From the NCBI GenBank assembly GCA_002995645.1, contig PUHO01000003.1:11122-75121 (forward strand): a DNA stretch of 64,000 nt. The letters are read 5' to 3'. The stretch comes from SAR324 cluster bacterium (lineage in GTDB: Bacteria; SAR324; XYD2-FULL-50-16; HCM1). A program made the translations under genes and the position numbers. The notes beneath the pieces are model-generated. The model was not told the origin of the DNA and ran no database searches. It saw only the letters and a list, made by a program, of their open reading frames with translations. Shown here in pieces: positions 6,574-15,647 of the stretch (position 1 is its first letter; every line of letters begins with the position of its first letter).

Positions 6574-9168
6574 TTACTTCTTTTTAGTTGTTTTTGCTTT
6601 TGTTTTTCTAACGGTTTTTTTCTTTTTAGGCGCCCCTTCTTTTGCCGCTAAAAGAGGGAGTGCTTCTTCTAGCGTAATCGTTTCGTGATTACTTTCTTTT
6701 GGCACGCCTGCATTTGTTTTATTATGTTTAATATAAAAACCGTACGGACCTTTGAAAACATGAACCTCTGCTTGATCGTCCGGATGTTTTCCTAGTGTAC
6801 GTAATGGTTCTGATTTCTTTCTTGTATTTTTTGGAATAGCCAGCAAAGCAAGTGCTTCTTCTAGGGTAACTTTATGCAGTTCTGTGCCTGCTTCTAGGTT
6901 ACGATATTCTTTTTTACCGTCTAGTTCTTTGAGTATATACGCTCCGTACGGTCCTATTCCTATTTTAATAATTGCTTTTGTGTCCGGATCTTCGCCTAGT
7001 GTATAAGGTAAAGAGAGAAAAAACAAAGCTTGTTCCAATGAAATACTGTTTACGTCTGTAATTGTTTTAGGAACAGACGCGCGTTTTGGTTTTTCCGAAT
7101 CGTCGTTAGATCCTAGTTGAATATAATAGCCATAGTGTCCATGTAGCAATAAAACGTCTAATTTTGTTTTTGGATCTACGCCAATAGCATGGGCATTGTC
7201 TTTATTTGCAAGCATTTCTTGGATCATCTCTTGACTAAGATCAGCTGGTGGCAAGTCATTTGGTAAACTTAAAGATCGTTTTGTTTCCGGATCTTTTTCA
7301 TCTGTTAAACTAATATAAGCACCGGCACTATTAACGCGTACTTCAACGTCAAGTTGTTCTAGTTTAACACTACGAAAAACAGTAGCTTCAATTTCTGTTG
7401 TTTTCGTTTCGATTTTATTATTTAAACCGCTATCGCCTAAGTAAAATTCTTTTAAGTAGGCAAGGTGGTTTCTTGTGTTTGATGCAATTTCATCTAGATT
7501 GGATTCCATTTGTGCCGTAAAATGTAAGTCCACTAAATCCGGGAAATGAGCTTTTAACAAATTGATAACGGCAATCGCGCAAAAAGTTGGGATTAACGTA
7601 TGTTGCTTAATTTGTATATAACCACGTTGTACGATTGTATCTAGAATAGAAGCGTACGTACTTGGACGACCGACTCCTTCCGTTTCTAAAACTTTAATTA
7701 AACTTGCTTCGCTATATCGTGCTGGCGGTTGCGTTTTATGAGAACACACAAGCAGATCTTCACAACCTAACGAATCGCCTTTTTTAAAAGGTGGCAAAAT
7801 GATTTCTTGGTTATCTAAAGCTTCTTCCGGATTATCTGAACCTTCTACATAAGCACGAAAAAACCCCGGAAAATCAATGCGTTTTCCTGTTGCTGAAAAT
7901 AAACAGTCATCTGCTTTAATTGTTGCTTTAATATGCGTTTGTTTTGCGTTCTTCATTTGACAAGCTAACGTACGCTTCCAAATGATTTCATATAAACTAG
8001 ATTCATAGCCGGTTAAACCGGTTTCGGCTGGCGTGGCAAAGTTGTTACCTGCCGGACGGATAGCCTCATGGGCTTCTTGTGCGTTTTTGCTTTTAGACGT
8101 ATACGAACGTACTGTTGTATGTAGGTATTCTTTACCATATAGCGCAGTTACTTGCTTTCTTGCCGCTTTAATTGCTTCTTGAGACAAGTTAACCGAATCA
8201 GTACGCATATAGGTAATAAACCCTTTTTCATATAACGATTGGGCGACTTGCATACATCGCTTGGAAGAAATACGCAATTTACGTGATGCTTCTTGTTGTA
8301 AAGTCGAAGTGATAAAAGGAGCTGCCGGTTGCCTTGTTGACGGCTTTTCTTCTATGTTGGCAACTTCCCAATCAGTAGAGCTTAAATTCTTTTTTAATGC
8401 TTTTGCTTGTTTTTCGTCTAATATAACAAAGTTCTTATTAGCAACCGGTTTCCCTGTTTTCGAATCAAAGTCTTTAGCTGTAATTAAACGTTTGCCGTCT
8501 ATTGTTTGCAATTTAGCTTTAAACGTATTGTCTTGAAAAGAAAGCGATGCTTCTAGATCCCAATATTGTGCGGTTACAAAAGCATGCCTTGCTATTTCTC
8601 TTTCTACTAATAAACGAATAGCAACAGATTGTACTCGCCCTGCTGAAAGCCTCGGCGCTATTTTCTTCCATAATAAAGGAGAAAGTCCGTAGCCTACTAA
8701 CCTATCTAAAATACGTCTTGTTTCTTGTGCGTATACTAGCGGGTAATTGATTTCCCTTGTTTCTTGCAAAGATTTAAGGATCGCTTCTTTTGTAATTTCA
8801 TGAAATACCATGCGTTTAAAAGGAATAGACGGCTTTAACACTTGCATAAGATGCCAAGCTATGCTTTCTCCTTCGCGGTCCTCGTCTGTTGCGAGTAGTA
8901 ATTCATCATGTGTACGAAGCTCTTTTTTTAATTTGTCTATAAGTGTTTTTTTCCCACTTGTAAGAATATATAAAGGCTGGAAATCTTTTTCTATGTTAAT
9001 TCCCAATGTTGCCCATGATTCTTGTTTATACTTTGCCGGGATTTCTTTTGCTGATTTAGGTAAATCCCGAATATGTCCCATAGAAGAAATAACAGTATAT
9101 CCTTTAGGAAGGAACTTTTGTATTGTTTTTGCTTTTGTTGGGGACTCAACTATAATTAAAGACGACAT
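6574..9168 (-). CDS. topA: DNA topoisomerase I
   Basis: Type IA topoisomerase that relaxes negative supercoils. The start at 9168 (MSSLIIVESPTKAK) gives 864 residues and matches the family N terminus; a longer frame to 9240 would run into the upstream gene. The Toprim domain shows VESPTKAKTI and DEDREGE. The catalytic tyrosine is Tyr320 in GFITYMRTDSV. No zinc-finger Cys clusters are present. Instead the C terminus holds three repeats of a G-x-YG-x-YI core (HGHYGYYI, GPYGAYI, GPYGFYI), each followed by a LEEAL segment, and ends in a Lys/Arg-rich tail likely to bind DNA. The gene sits 4 bp after the gamma-glutamyltransferase stop. Confidence 0.96.
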   Translation of the reverse strand: MSSLIIVESPTKAKTIQKFLPKGYTVISSMGHIRDLPKSAKEIPAKYKQESWATLGINIEKDFQPLYILTSGKKTLIDKLKKELRTHDELLLATDEDREGESIAWHLMQVLKPSIPFKRMVFHEITKEAILKSLQETREINYPLVYAQETRRILDRLVGYGLSPLLWKKIAPRLSAGRVQSVAIRLLVEREIARHAFVTAQYWDLEASLSFQDNTFKAKLQTIDGKRLITAKDFDSKTGKPVANKNFVILDEKQAKALKKNLSSTDWEVANIEEKPSTRQPAAPFITSTLQQEASRKLRISSKRCMQVAQSLYEKGFITYMRTDSVNLSQEAIKAARKQVTALYGKEYLHTTVRSYTSKSKNAQEAHEAIRPAGNNFATPAETGLTGYESSLYEIIWKRTLACQMKNAKQTHIKATIKADDCLFSATGKRIDFPGFFRAYVEGSDNPEEALDNQEIILPPFKKGDSLGCEDLLVCSHKTQPPARYSEASLIKVLETEGVGRPSTYASILDTIVQRGYIQIKQHTLIPTFCAIAVINLLKAHFPDLVDLHFTAQMESNLDEIASNTRNHLAYLKEFYLGDSGLNNKIETKTTEIEATVFRSVKLEQLDVEVRVNSAGAYISLTDEKDPETKRSLSLPNDLPPADLSQEMIQEMLANKDNAHAIGVDPKTKLDVLLLHGHYGYYIQLGSNDDSEKPKRASVPKTITDVNSISLEQALFFLSLPYTLGEDPDTKAIIKIGIGPYGAYILKELDGKKEYRNLEAGTELHKVTLEEALALLAIPKNTRKKSEPLRTLGKHPDDQAEVHVFKGPYGFYIKHNKTNAGVPKESNHETITLEEALPLLAAKEGAPKKKKTVRKTKAKTTKKK

Positions 9169-9172
9169 ATGC

Positions 9173-11071
9173 TTATTTTGATATAGAAGATTGCTTAAAA
9201 GGAAGCGTTGTGCGTACTGATCCCGCAAAACGCGAATCACTTACGCCGTAACGTATATTTGTATTTGGATTAATGGCAATGCCTTGTAATGCCGTATCTG
9301 GAATAAAGTCTTGCAAAATATGCCCTTGTTTTTGCAAGGTTTCTTTTTCTTTTTTAGAAAATAAATCTTTTTCTAAAAATAATACGTTTGAGCGCATACT
9401 TTGATATATACGTTTTTCACTAATAGCATTAGCAAGGGATTTTTTATTGTCTATAAAACTAATGATAGCCTGACCAATTGCCGGCACAATTTGAGAGCCG
9501 CCTTTAGTTCCTATGGCAAGAATAGCACGAGATTTATCTTTTTTGTCAAGTATAATGGTCGGCGTCATAAAACTAATCATTTTTTTACCCGGTTTCATTA
9601 GGTTAGCATGATTATCTTTAATAAAGCCTTTTCTCTCTGGTAAATTAAAAGAAAGAATAGAGTTATTCATAACAATACCGGTATAATCCGGAATAATACC
9701 GGAACCAAAAGTAGAAGATAAAGTAAACGTATTGTTCACAATCGTACCTTCTTTATCAATTACCACAAAATGGCTAGTTTCTTTGTCGTTATATTCAAAC
9801 GGTTTTCCATGCCTAATATGCGCTAGTTCTGTTGCTCTTTTATGATTGATTTTTAATGCAATACTCCTAGCATATTTTTTAGATATTAAACCATAAATTG
9901 GTAGGTTTGTAAAATCAGAATCACCGGCATATTTTTGATAATCTGCATTGGTATATTTTGCTATTTCAGTAAGTAAATGAATACGTTGTATTGGCGTTTG
10001 CTTTGTAAGACGCATTCTTTCGGCAAGGTTTAAAAACTCTAGTAAAGTAATCCCGCCGGCACTTGGCGTAGGCATAGTAAGAATAGGGTAGCCGTGATAG
10101 GAACCTTGTAGCGGTTTACGAATTGCCGTGTAGTATTGTGTAAAATCACTCCTTCGCAGCGCATTTTTGTATTTTTTAAAAGGAAGAGAAAGAAAATAAG
10201 CTATTTTACCACGATAAAAGGCTTTGCTTCCGTCTTTTGCAATTAAAGTTAAAGAATGAGCTAAGTCGCTTTGTTGTAATAAATCCCCTTCTTCATAGGG
10301 ATCGCCGTCAGAATGAAAAAAGATTTTTTTTGCGTTTTCATCGTCTTGCAATTTTTTTGTGCTTTTACGAATGGCTTCTTCTAAAGGCGCAGATACAACA
10401 AAACCTTCTTTTGCTAGTTGGATTGCCGGTTGCATGACTTTACTTAGCGGCATTGTGCCATATTTTTGCAAAGCAATCGCAAGCCCGCTTGTTGTTCCGG
10501 GCGTTGCTACTTGGTTATATTTAACGGAAAAATTTAAATTCTCCGGATCTTCCATGATTAAAGGCGATTTTTCACGATAATCAATACTAATTTTCTTGTG
10601 TATTTTAGGTAGGTAGATAAGCATAAAGCCACCACCGCCAAGCCCGCACGCATCAGGACGAAGAACAGACAAAGCAAAACCAACGGCAACCGCCGCATCA
10701 ACAGCATTACCGCCTTGTTTAAGTATCATAATGCCAATTTGGGAAGCTACGTCGTTTTCTGTAACAACAATGCCTTTTTGTGATGCTAGTTCTTTTGTAT
10801 CTTCTTCGGGATCTATGCTAAATCCCGGCGTTTCTTCTGAATCGTCGCTAGCTTCGGCAATCTCCTCACTCGGTTTCGTTGGTTCTTCCAGATCGCTACT
10901 CGGTTTCGTTGGCTCTTCCAGATCGGTACTCGGTGCCGGTGGTTCCTTAGCAGTCGTACTCACAGAAGGGGCTTCCTTCTGTGGCGATTTATTTACATCT
11001 GTTACTATTGTTTTTGCTATAACAGACGGACAAATAAGGATAAAGCTACAGTAAAGAATAAAATATTTCAT
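9173..11071 (-). CDS. ggt: Gamma-glutamyltransferase (secreted)
   Basis: N-terminal nucleophile hydrolase that cleaves or transfers the gamma-glutamyl group of glutathione, normally in the periplasm. A signal peptide (MKYFILYCSFILICPSVIA) precedes a Pro/Glu/Ser-rich linker of about 60 residues with a 10-residue repeat. The family region follows with GGNAVDAAVAVGFAL and GLGGGGFMLIY. Autoprocessing would occur before Thr432 in KETSHFVVID, yielding the small subunit. The expected small-subunit region FTLSSTFGSG is present. At 632 residues it is slightly longer than usual because of the linker. It lies 12 bp after cinA. Confidence 0.95.
   Translation of the reverse strand: MKYFILYCSFILICPSVIAKTIVTDVNKSPQKEAPSVSTTAKEPPAPSTDLEEPTKPSSDLEEPTKPSEEIAEASDDSEETPGFSIDPEEDTKELASQKGIVVTENDVASQIGIMILKQGGNAVDAAVAVGFALSVLRPDACGLGGGGFMLIYLPKIHKKISIDYREKSPLIMEDPENLNFSVKYNQVATPGTTSGLAIALQKYGTMPLSKVMQPAIQLAKEGFVVSAPLEEAIRKSTKKLQDDENAKKIFFHSDGDPYEEGDLLQQSDLAHSLTLIAKDGSKAFYRGKIAYFLSLPFKKYKNALRRSDFTQYYTAIRKPLQGSYHGYPILTMPTPSAGGITLLEFLNLAERMRLTKQTPIQRIHLLTEIAKYTNADYQKYAGDSDFTNLPIYGLISKKYARSIALKINHKRATELAHIRHGKPFEYNDKETSHFVVIDKEGTIVNNTFTLSSTFGSGIIPDYTGIVMNNSILSFNLPERKGFIKDNHANLMKPGKKMISFMTPTIILDKKDKSRAILAIGTKGGSQIVPAIGQAIISFIDNKKSLANAISEKRIYQSMRSNVLFLEKDLFSKKEKETLQKQGHILQDFIPDTALQGIAINPNTNIRYGVSDSRFAGSVRTTLPFKQSSISK
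10869..10928. repeat. 30-bp tandem repeat in the gamma-glutamyltransferase linker
   Basis: Two 30-bp units (10869-10898 and 10899-10928) differ at a few bases, followed by a third partial unit. They encode the repeated peptide DLEEPTKPSS on the minus strand. The repeat keeps the frame and lies in the low-complexity linker after the signal peptide, where length changes should be tolerated. Confidence 0.85.
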
Positions 11072-11083
11072 ATATCTTAGATC

Positions 11084-12397
11084 TTAAGTAAATAGGTATT
11101 CTTCTTGTAAAGAAGCAAAAAAGTATTGATTAGGCGCTAATGGTAAATCTAAAATATATCTTCGTATTACGTCAAGTGCTATGTTAGTAACAAGGTTTTG
11201 AAAGACGACGCGATCTCTTTTTATAAGATAAGATAGCACGACTATAGGTTTATCTTGTTTTGCAATGCCAATCCACACTGTGCCAACAGGGGCTTGTTCC
11301 ACTCCCTGCCCGGGACCGGCTAAACCGGACGTAGCAATAATATAATCTGATTTAACTGCCTTGTAAGCGCCTTGTAACATAGCTAAGATAGTTTCTTTAC
11401 TCACTGCGCCGCATTGTGTTAACGTTGCTTCCGGAACTTGTAAAACACGTTGTTTTGCTTCGTAAGTATAGGTTACTAATCCCGCGTTTACAACAGAAGA
11501 TGCGCCGTCTAAACGTATTAAACTATCTACAAGCCTGCCACCGGTGCACGACTCGGCAAAGCTAATTGTTTCTTTTCTTTCTTTTAATAGATCTAACACA
11601 GTTTGCGGTAACGACTTAGTTTCACTAAAAACGTAGTCTGCTAATAATTCTTTAATTTCTTGGTGCCTTTGTTTTGCAAACGTAACGGCTTGTTCTTCTG
11701 TTGGCGTTATTTTTATTTCTGTAATCGGGATACTAGCACGAAAACCAAGTTCTATTTTTTCTTTTTGCCATGTCGTTTCCGGGATAGCATGGTAAATGAT
11801 GTCTTGTAATTTACTTTCTCCCATACCTAGGCTATGTAAATGAAAGACAGGTAACGCTACGCTACTAGGGATTTGCTTTTGTATATCTTGGATAAGCGTC
11901 TCGCGAAAAATAGCTTTCATTTCAGCCGGAACACCGGGCAAGGCGTATAATATGGCTTCGTTAATATGAGTACGAAAACCAAGGGCTAACCCAACGGGAT
12001 TAGGGAACGGAACAACGTTTAACGGCAAAGCGGCTTGTTTGTAAAATATATCTTCTTCAGGAACTTTACGATCTAGCTTTTTTTCTAAGTGCGCTAGTGC
12101 CATTTGATGAATACGTAGTTTTTGCTTTGTTACCTCTGCAACCGCCCTGTTAGTGTAGTCGTCAGCTGTAAGCCCCATTCCTCCGTTTAAAATAATTAAA
12201 TCAACTTGCTTTGCTAGTAAGTTAATATAAAAAATAATTTGATCTAAGTTATCTGGTAAAATTACTTTTATTTTAACTTGAATAGCTAGCTTGTTTAATT
12301 CTTCTGTTAAAAATAAAGAATTCGTTTCTAGTAAGCTAGCGTCTAAAAGCTCGTTGCCTGTTAATAATAAAGCGGCAGTTGCCGTTGCTGTTTTCAT
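11084..12397 (-). CDS. cinA: CinA-like protein (nicotinamide-nucleotide amidase domain)
   Basis: Two-domain CinA. The N-terminal half is a molybdopterin-binding-like (COG1058) domain with LTGNELL and ILNGGMGLTADD. The C-terminal half is the PncC amidase domain with SFAESCTGGR, a conserved VVNAGLVTYTYEAK segment and TSGLAGPGQG. PncC deamidates nicotinamide mononucleotide in NAD salvage, and the fused N domain can act as an ADP-ribose pyrophosphatase in some relatives. Length (437) is normal. It is the first gene of the long minus-strand run down to serS. Only 110 bp separate it from the divergent mqnA-like gene, so both promoters must lie there. Confidence 0.94.
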   Translation of the reverse strand: MKTATATAALLLTGNELLDASLLETNSLFLTEELNKLAIQVKIKVILPDNLDQIIFYINLLAKQVDLIILNGGMGLTADDYTNRAVAEVTKQKLRIHQMALAHLEKKLDRKVPEEDIFYKQAALPLNVVPFPNPVGLALGFRTHINEAILYALPGVPAEMKAIFRETLIQDIQKQIPSSVALPVFHLHSLGMGESKLQDIIYHAIPETTWQKEKIELGFRASIPITEIKITPTEEQAVTFAKQRHQEIKELLADYVFSETKSLPQTVLDLLKERKETISFAESCTGGRLVDSLIRLDGASSVVNAGLVTYTYEAKQRVLQVPEATLTQCGAVSKETILAMLQGAYKAVKSDYIIATSGLAGPGQGVEQAPVGTVWIGIAKQDKPIVVLSYLIKRDRVVFQNLVTNIALDVIRRYILDLPLAPNQYFFASLQEEYLFT

Positions 12398-12507
12398 AAT
12401 GATAATTTTAAATTATAATAAAAGATTAGATTTTAGCCTTATTAATAATGTAGTATATAGAACTAGACTACATGCAACTTAGTTACTGTTTTATTTAAGG
12501 AGTTAAT

Positions 12508-13323
12508 TTGGAAAAATTACGTATAGGAATTATTCCAGAGTTAAATAGTATGCCTCTATTTTATAGTATTTTAGAAAATAAAGCGCGTTATGAAAGTATA
12601 TTTTCTTTTACTATAGCAAAAGTGCATCAATTGAATCAAATGATGCAAGAAGGTAAGCTAGATATATCGGTTTGTTCTTCTTTGAACTATGCTTTTAATA
12701 AAGAAGCCTATTTTGTATTGCCTGATATTTCTATTAGCTCTATTGGTGCGGTTAAGTCTATTTATTTATTTTCTAGCGTTCCATGGGAACAACTAGAAAG
12801 AACTACCGTACAAGTAACAAAAAATTCATTAACAACAATATATTTATTATCTTCTTTATTATTTGGACGTAACGTTACTTATACGCAAGAAAAAACAACA
12901 GAGGCAAGCGCGCTTTTGCTTACCGCCAATGAAGCAATTACGCATTTTTACACAAACCCAACAAAATACGTATACGACTTAGGTGAGATTTGGTATCAAA
13001 AATATCAATTACCTTTTGTGTATGCGCTTTGTCTTGCACGAAAGGACATAGCAGAACATAAAAAAGAATTGCTTTGCCAACTGCATACTATTTTACTTGA
13101 AGCAAAAAAAACAAGAGCGGTATACTATGAAAATATAGCAAAACAATATGGTAAAGGTGTTTTTCCTTATAAAAAAGATTGTATTGCCTACTTAGAAAAT
13201 CTTTCTTACGACTTAAGTAAAGAACATCAACAAGGCTTTTTATCTTTTCAAAAAATACTACTAGAGCAAAAAGTTTTAAATCAAGTGGCAGATTTTACTT
13301 TTTTTAATGAAAAAACAGATTGA
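12508..13323 (+). CDS. mqnA: MqnA/MqnD-family protein, probable chorismate dehydratase
   Basis: Starts at TTG 12508 with AAGGAG six bases upstream. The 271-residue product begins RIGIIPELNSMPLFYSIL, resembling the MqnA N terminus (a short strand, then an N-x-x-PL-F-Y motif). It has the periplasmic-binding-protein-like fold expected for the PF02621 family. MqnA converts chorismate to 3-enolpyruvyl-benzoate in the futalosine pathway to menaquinone. No other mqn genes lie nearby. MqnD or another PF02621 member cannot be excluded, and the substrate assignment is inference. Confidence 0.65.
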   Translation: MEKLRIGIIPELNSMPLFYSILENKARYESIFSFTIAKVHQLNQMMQEGKLDISVCSSLNYAFNKEAYFVLPDISISSIGAVKSIYLFSSVPWEQLERTTVQVTKNSLTTIYLLSSLLFGRNVTYTQEKTTEASALLLTANEAITHFYTNPTKYVYDLGEIWYQKYQLPFVYALCLARKDIAEHKKELLCQLHTILLEAKKTRAVYYENIAKQYGKGVFPYKKDCIAYLENLSYDLSKEHQQGFLSFQKILLEQKVLNQVADFTFFNEKTD

Positions 13324-13350
13324 AATTATAAATCTACTGTAAATAAACAC

Positions 13351-13380
13351 TTGCCATATAATAAATAAGAATGTTACAAT
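13351..13380 (+). promoter_or_regulatory. Candidate sigma70-type promoter for the EF-G gene
   Basis: TTGCCA at 13351 and TACAAT at 13375 are 18 bp apart, in the gap before the EF-G gene, giving a leader of about 80 nt. The same TTGCCA hexamer is used by the candidate promoter before rpsL. Confidence 0.5.
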
Positions 13381-13467
13381 AATCAAGCAATTTGAAAAAG
13401 CATAATACTATGCTTAATACATTGACTTTGATTTCAACTTTTATAAATTATATTAATAGTAAACGCT

Positions 13468-15570
13468 ATGAGCAAAGAATTAGAATTAACCAGAAACATT
13501 GGAATTTCAGCCCATATTGATAGTGGAAAAACAACTTTGACTGAAAGGATTTTGTATTACACAGGAAAAATCCATAAAATCGAAGAAGTGCGCGGTGGTG
13601 GCGATGGAGCTACAATGGATCATATGGAACTAGAAAAAGAAAAAGGTATTACAATCACTTCTGCGGCTACGACTGTATTTTGGAAAGAAAATAAGATTAA
13701 TATTATCGATACGCCGGGTCACGTTGATTTTACTGTAGAAGTGGAAAGATCACTTCGCGTGCTTGACGGTGCTATTATGATTTTATGCGCTGTGTCTGGA
13801 GTACAATCGCAATCTATTACAGTCGATCGCCAAATGAAGCGATATCGCGTTCCTAGAGTTGCCTTTATTAATAAAATGGACAGAATGGGCGCCGATCCTT
13901 TTAAAGGTATTGCTGATTTACGTGATAAATTAGGACATAACGCCGTTGCCGTTCAATTGCCTATTGGTAAAGAAGAAAACTTTGAAGGTATTGTTGATCT
14001 TATTACAATGAAAGCTTACTACAATGATGGTGGTGAAGGTGAAAACGTTATTGTAAAAGAAATACCTGCGGACATGCAAGCTGAAGCGGAAAAAATGCGC
14101 GCTGAAATGTTAGAAGCTATTTCTATGTTTGACGATCAAATGATGGAAGATCTTCTAGAAGGAAAAGATATTGCTGAAGAAGCTATTCATAATGCTATAT
14201 GGAAAGGTGTTAATAGCTTAGAGTTTACCCCTGTATACATGGGCTCGGCTTTCAAAAATAAAGCAGTACAACCTTTGCTTGACGCTGTTTGTCGCTATTT
14301 ACCTTCGCCAACAACGGCGCAACCAACAAAAGCGTTTGATATTAAAAACGATAGAGAAGAAATTTTGATTTCACCTGATCCGGATAAACCGCTTATTGCT
14401 ATGGCGTTCAAAATTACAGAAGAGCAATTCGGACAGTTAACTTACACAAGGATTTATCAAGGAACTTTACGAAAAGGTGACACAATATATAATTCTAGAA
14501 CTGGTAAAAAAGTGCGTGTAGGGCGTTTAGTTCGTATGTTTTCCAATGACAGAGACAATATAGACTTTGCTAGTGCCGGCGATATTATTTCTATGGTTGG
14601 CGTTGATTGTGCTTCTGGGGATACTTTTTGCGATGATGCGATTACTGTTGAATTAGAAGCTATGTACGTTGCCGATCCGGTTGTTTCGCTAGCCATTACT
14701 TGTAGTGATGCTGATGCGAGTGCAAGAATGTCAAAAGCGCTTAGCCGTTTTATGAAAGAAGATCCTACTTTCCACGTTCGTACAGATGAAGAAAGCGGAG
14801 AAACGATTATTTCCGGTATGGGTGAATTACATTTGGAAATTTATATTGAACGTATGCAACGTGAATACAACGTTCCTATTGAAGTGGGCGCGCCACAAGT
14901 TAATTATCGTGAAGCAATTACTACGCAGGCTAAATTTGATTATACGCATAAAAAACAAACTGGTGGTTCCGGTCAATATGCTTGTGTAATTGGATCTATT
15001 GAACCGCTTGGCGTTGATTCAGAAGAAGAATTTGAATTTGAAAACCTAGTTCGTGGTGGTAATATTCCATCTGAATATATTGGTGCTTGTGAGACTGGTT
15101 TTAAAGATATTATGGACGAAGGTCCGCTTGCTGCTTTCCAAATGGTGGGCATTAAAGTTAATCTTGTAGACGGTAAATATCATGATGTGGATTCAAGCGA
15201 TATGGCGTTCCGTCTTTGTGCAAGACAAGCTATGCGCGAGGCGATCCGAGCTGCTAATCCGCAACTATTAGAACCTATGATGCATGTAGAAGTAGAAACG
15301 CCTAGTGAATTCCAAGGTGGGGTTATTGGCGATTTAAGTTCTAGAAGGGGTATTATTGGCGGATCTGATGCTCGTGGTGACGCTACTGTAATTACAGCAA
15401 CAGTGCCTCTTGCCGCTATGTTTGGTTATGCTACGGCACTTCGATCCGCAACGCAGGGAAAAGCTAGTTTTACTATGGAATTTGAAAAGTACGCAGCTTG
15501 TCCACGTAATGTTCAAGAAGACGTAATCGCGACAAGAAAAGAAAGACTTGCCGCTATGGAAAATGAATAA
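13468..15570 (+). CDS. fusA: Elongation factor G, translocase-type (spdEFG1-like)
   Basis: GTPase that moves tRNAs and mRNA through the ribosome. The 700-residue product has GTP-binding motifs AHIDSGKTT, DTPGH and NKMD. A switch region, ATMDHMELEKEKGITITSAAT, resembles mitochondrial EFG1 and the spd-type EF-G1. Domain IV keeps the decoding-site loop HKKQTGGSGQY, beginning at His494, which is needed for translocation. It is outside the ribosomal cluster and followed by a terminator. A second EF-G in the str operon (44126-46177) lacks this loop, so this one is probably the working translocase. No ribosome binding site is evident before the ATG. Confidence 0.95.
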   Translation: MSKELELTRNIGISAHIDSGKTTLTERILYYTGKIHKIEEVRGGGDGATMDHMELEKEKGITITSAATTVFWKENKINIIDTPGHVDFTVEVERSLRVLDGAIMILCAVSGVQSQSITVDRQMKRYRVPRVAFINKMDRMGADPFKGIADLRDKLGHNAVAVQLPIGKEENFEGIVDLITMKAYYNDGGEGENVIVKEIPADMQAEAEKMRAEMLEAISMFDDQMMEDLLEGKDIAEEAIHNAIWKGVNSLEFTPVYMGSAFKNKAVQPLLDAVCRYLPSPTTAQPTKAFDIKNDREEILISPDPDKPLIAMAFKITEEQFGQLTYTRIYQGTLRKGDTIYNSRTGKKVRVGRLVRMFSNDRDNIDFASAGDIISMVGVDCASGDTFCDDAITVELEAMYVADPVVSLAITCSDADASARMSKALSRFMKEDPTFHVRTDEESGETIISGMGELHLEIYIERMQREYNVPIEVGAPQVNYREAITTQAKFDYTHKKQTGGSGQYACVIGSIEPLGVDSEEEFEFENLVRGGNIPSEYIGACETGFKDIMDEGPLAAFQMVGIKVNLVDGKYHDVDSSDMAFRLCARQAMREAIRAANPQLLEPMMHVEVETPSEFQGGVIGDLSSRRGIIGGSDARGDATVITATVPLAAMFGYATALRSATQGKASFTMEFEKYAACPRNVQEDVIATRKERLAAMENE

Positions 15571-15613
15571 TGCAATTATTATAATTGGATTATAATTATT
15601 CTATAATAAAAAT

Positions 15614-15647
15614 AAGGTCTATCTTTATGATAGGCTTTATTTTTATT
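15614..15647 (+). terminator. Rho-independent terminator after EF-G
   Basis: AAGGTCTATC (15614-15623) pairs with GATAGGCTTT (15629-15638) around a TTTAT loop, with two wobble pairs, followed by ATTTTTATT. It lies 44 bp after the EF-G stop and directly before the repeat array. Confidence 0.8.

Noticed and set aside
10731..11054. 107-aa plus-strand frame opposite the gamma-glutamyltransferase linker
   Set aside because: Low-complexity shadow of the signal-peptide and linker coding sequence.
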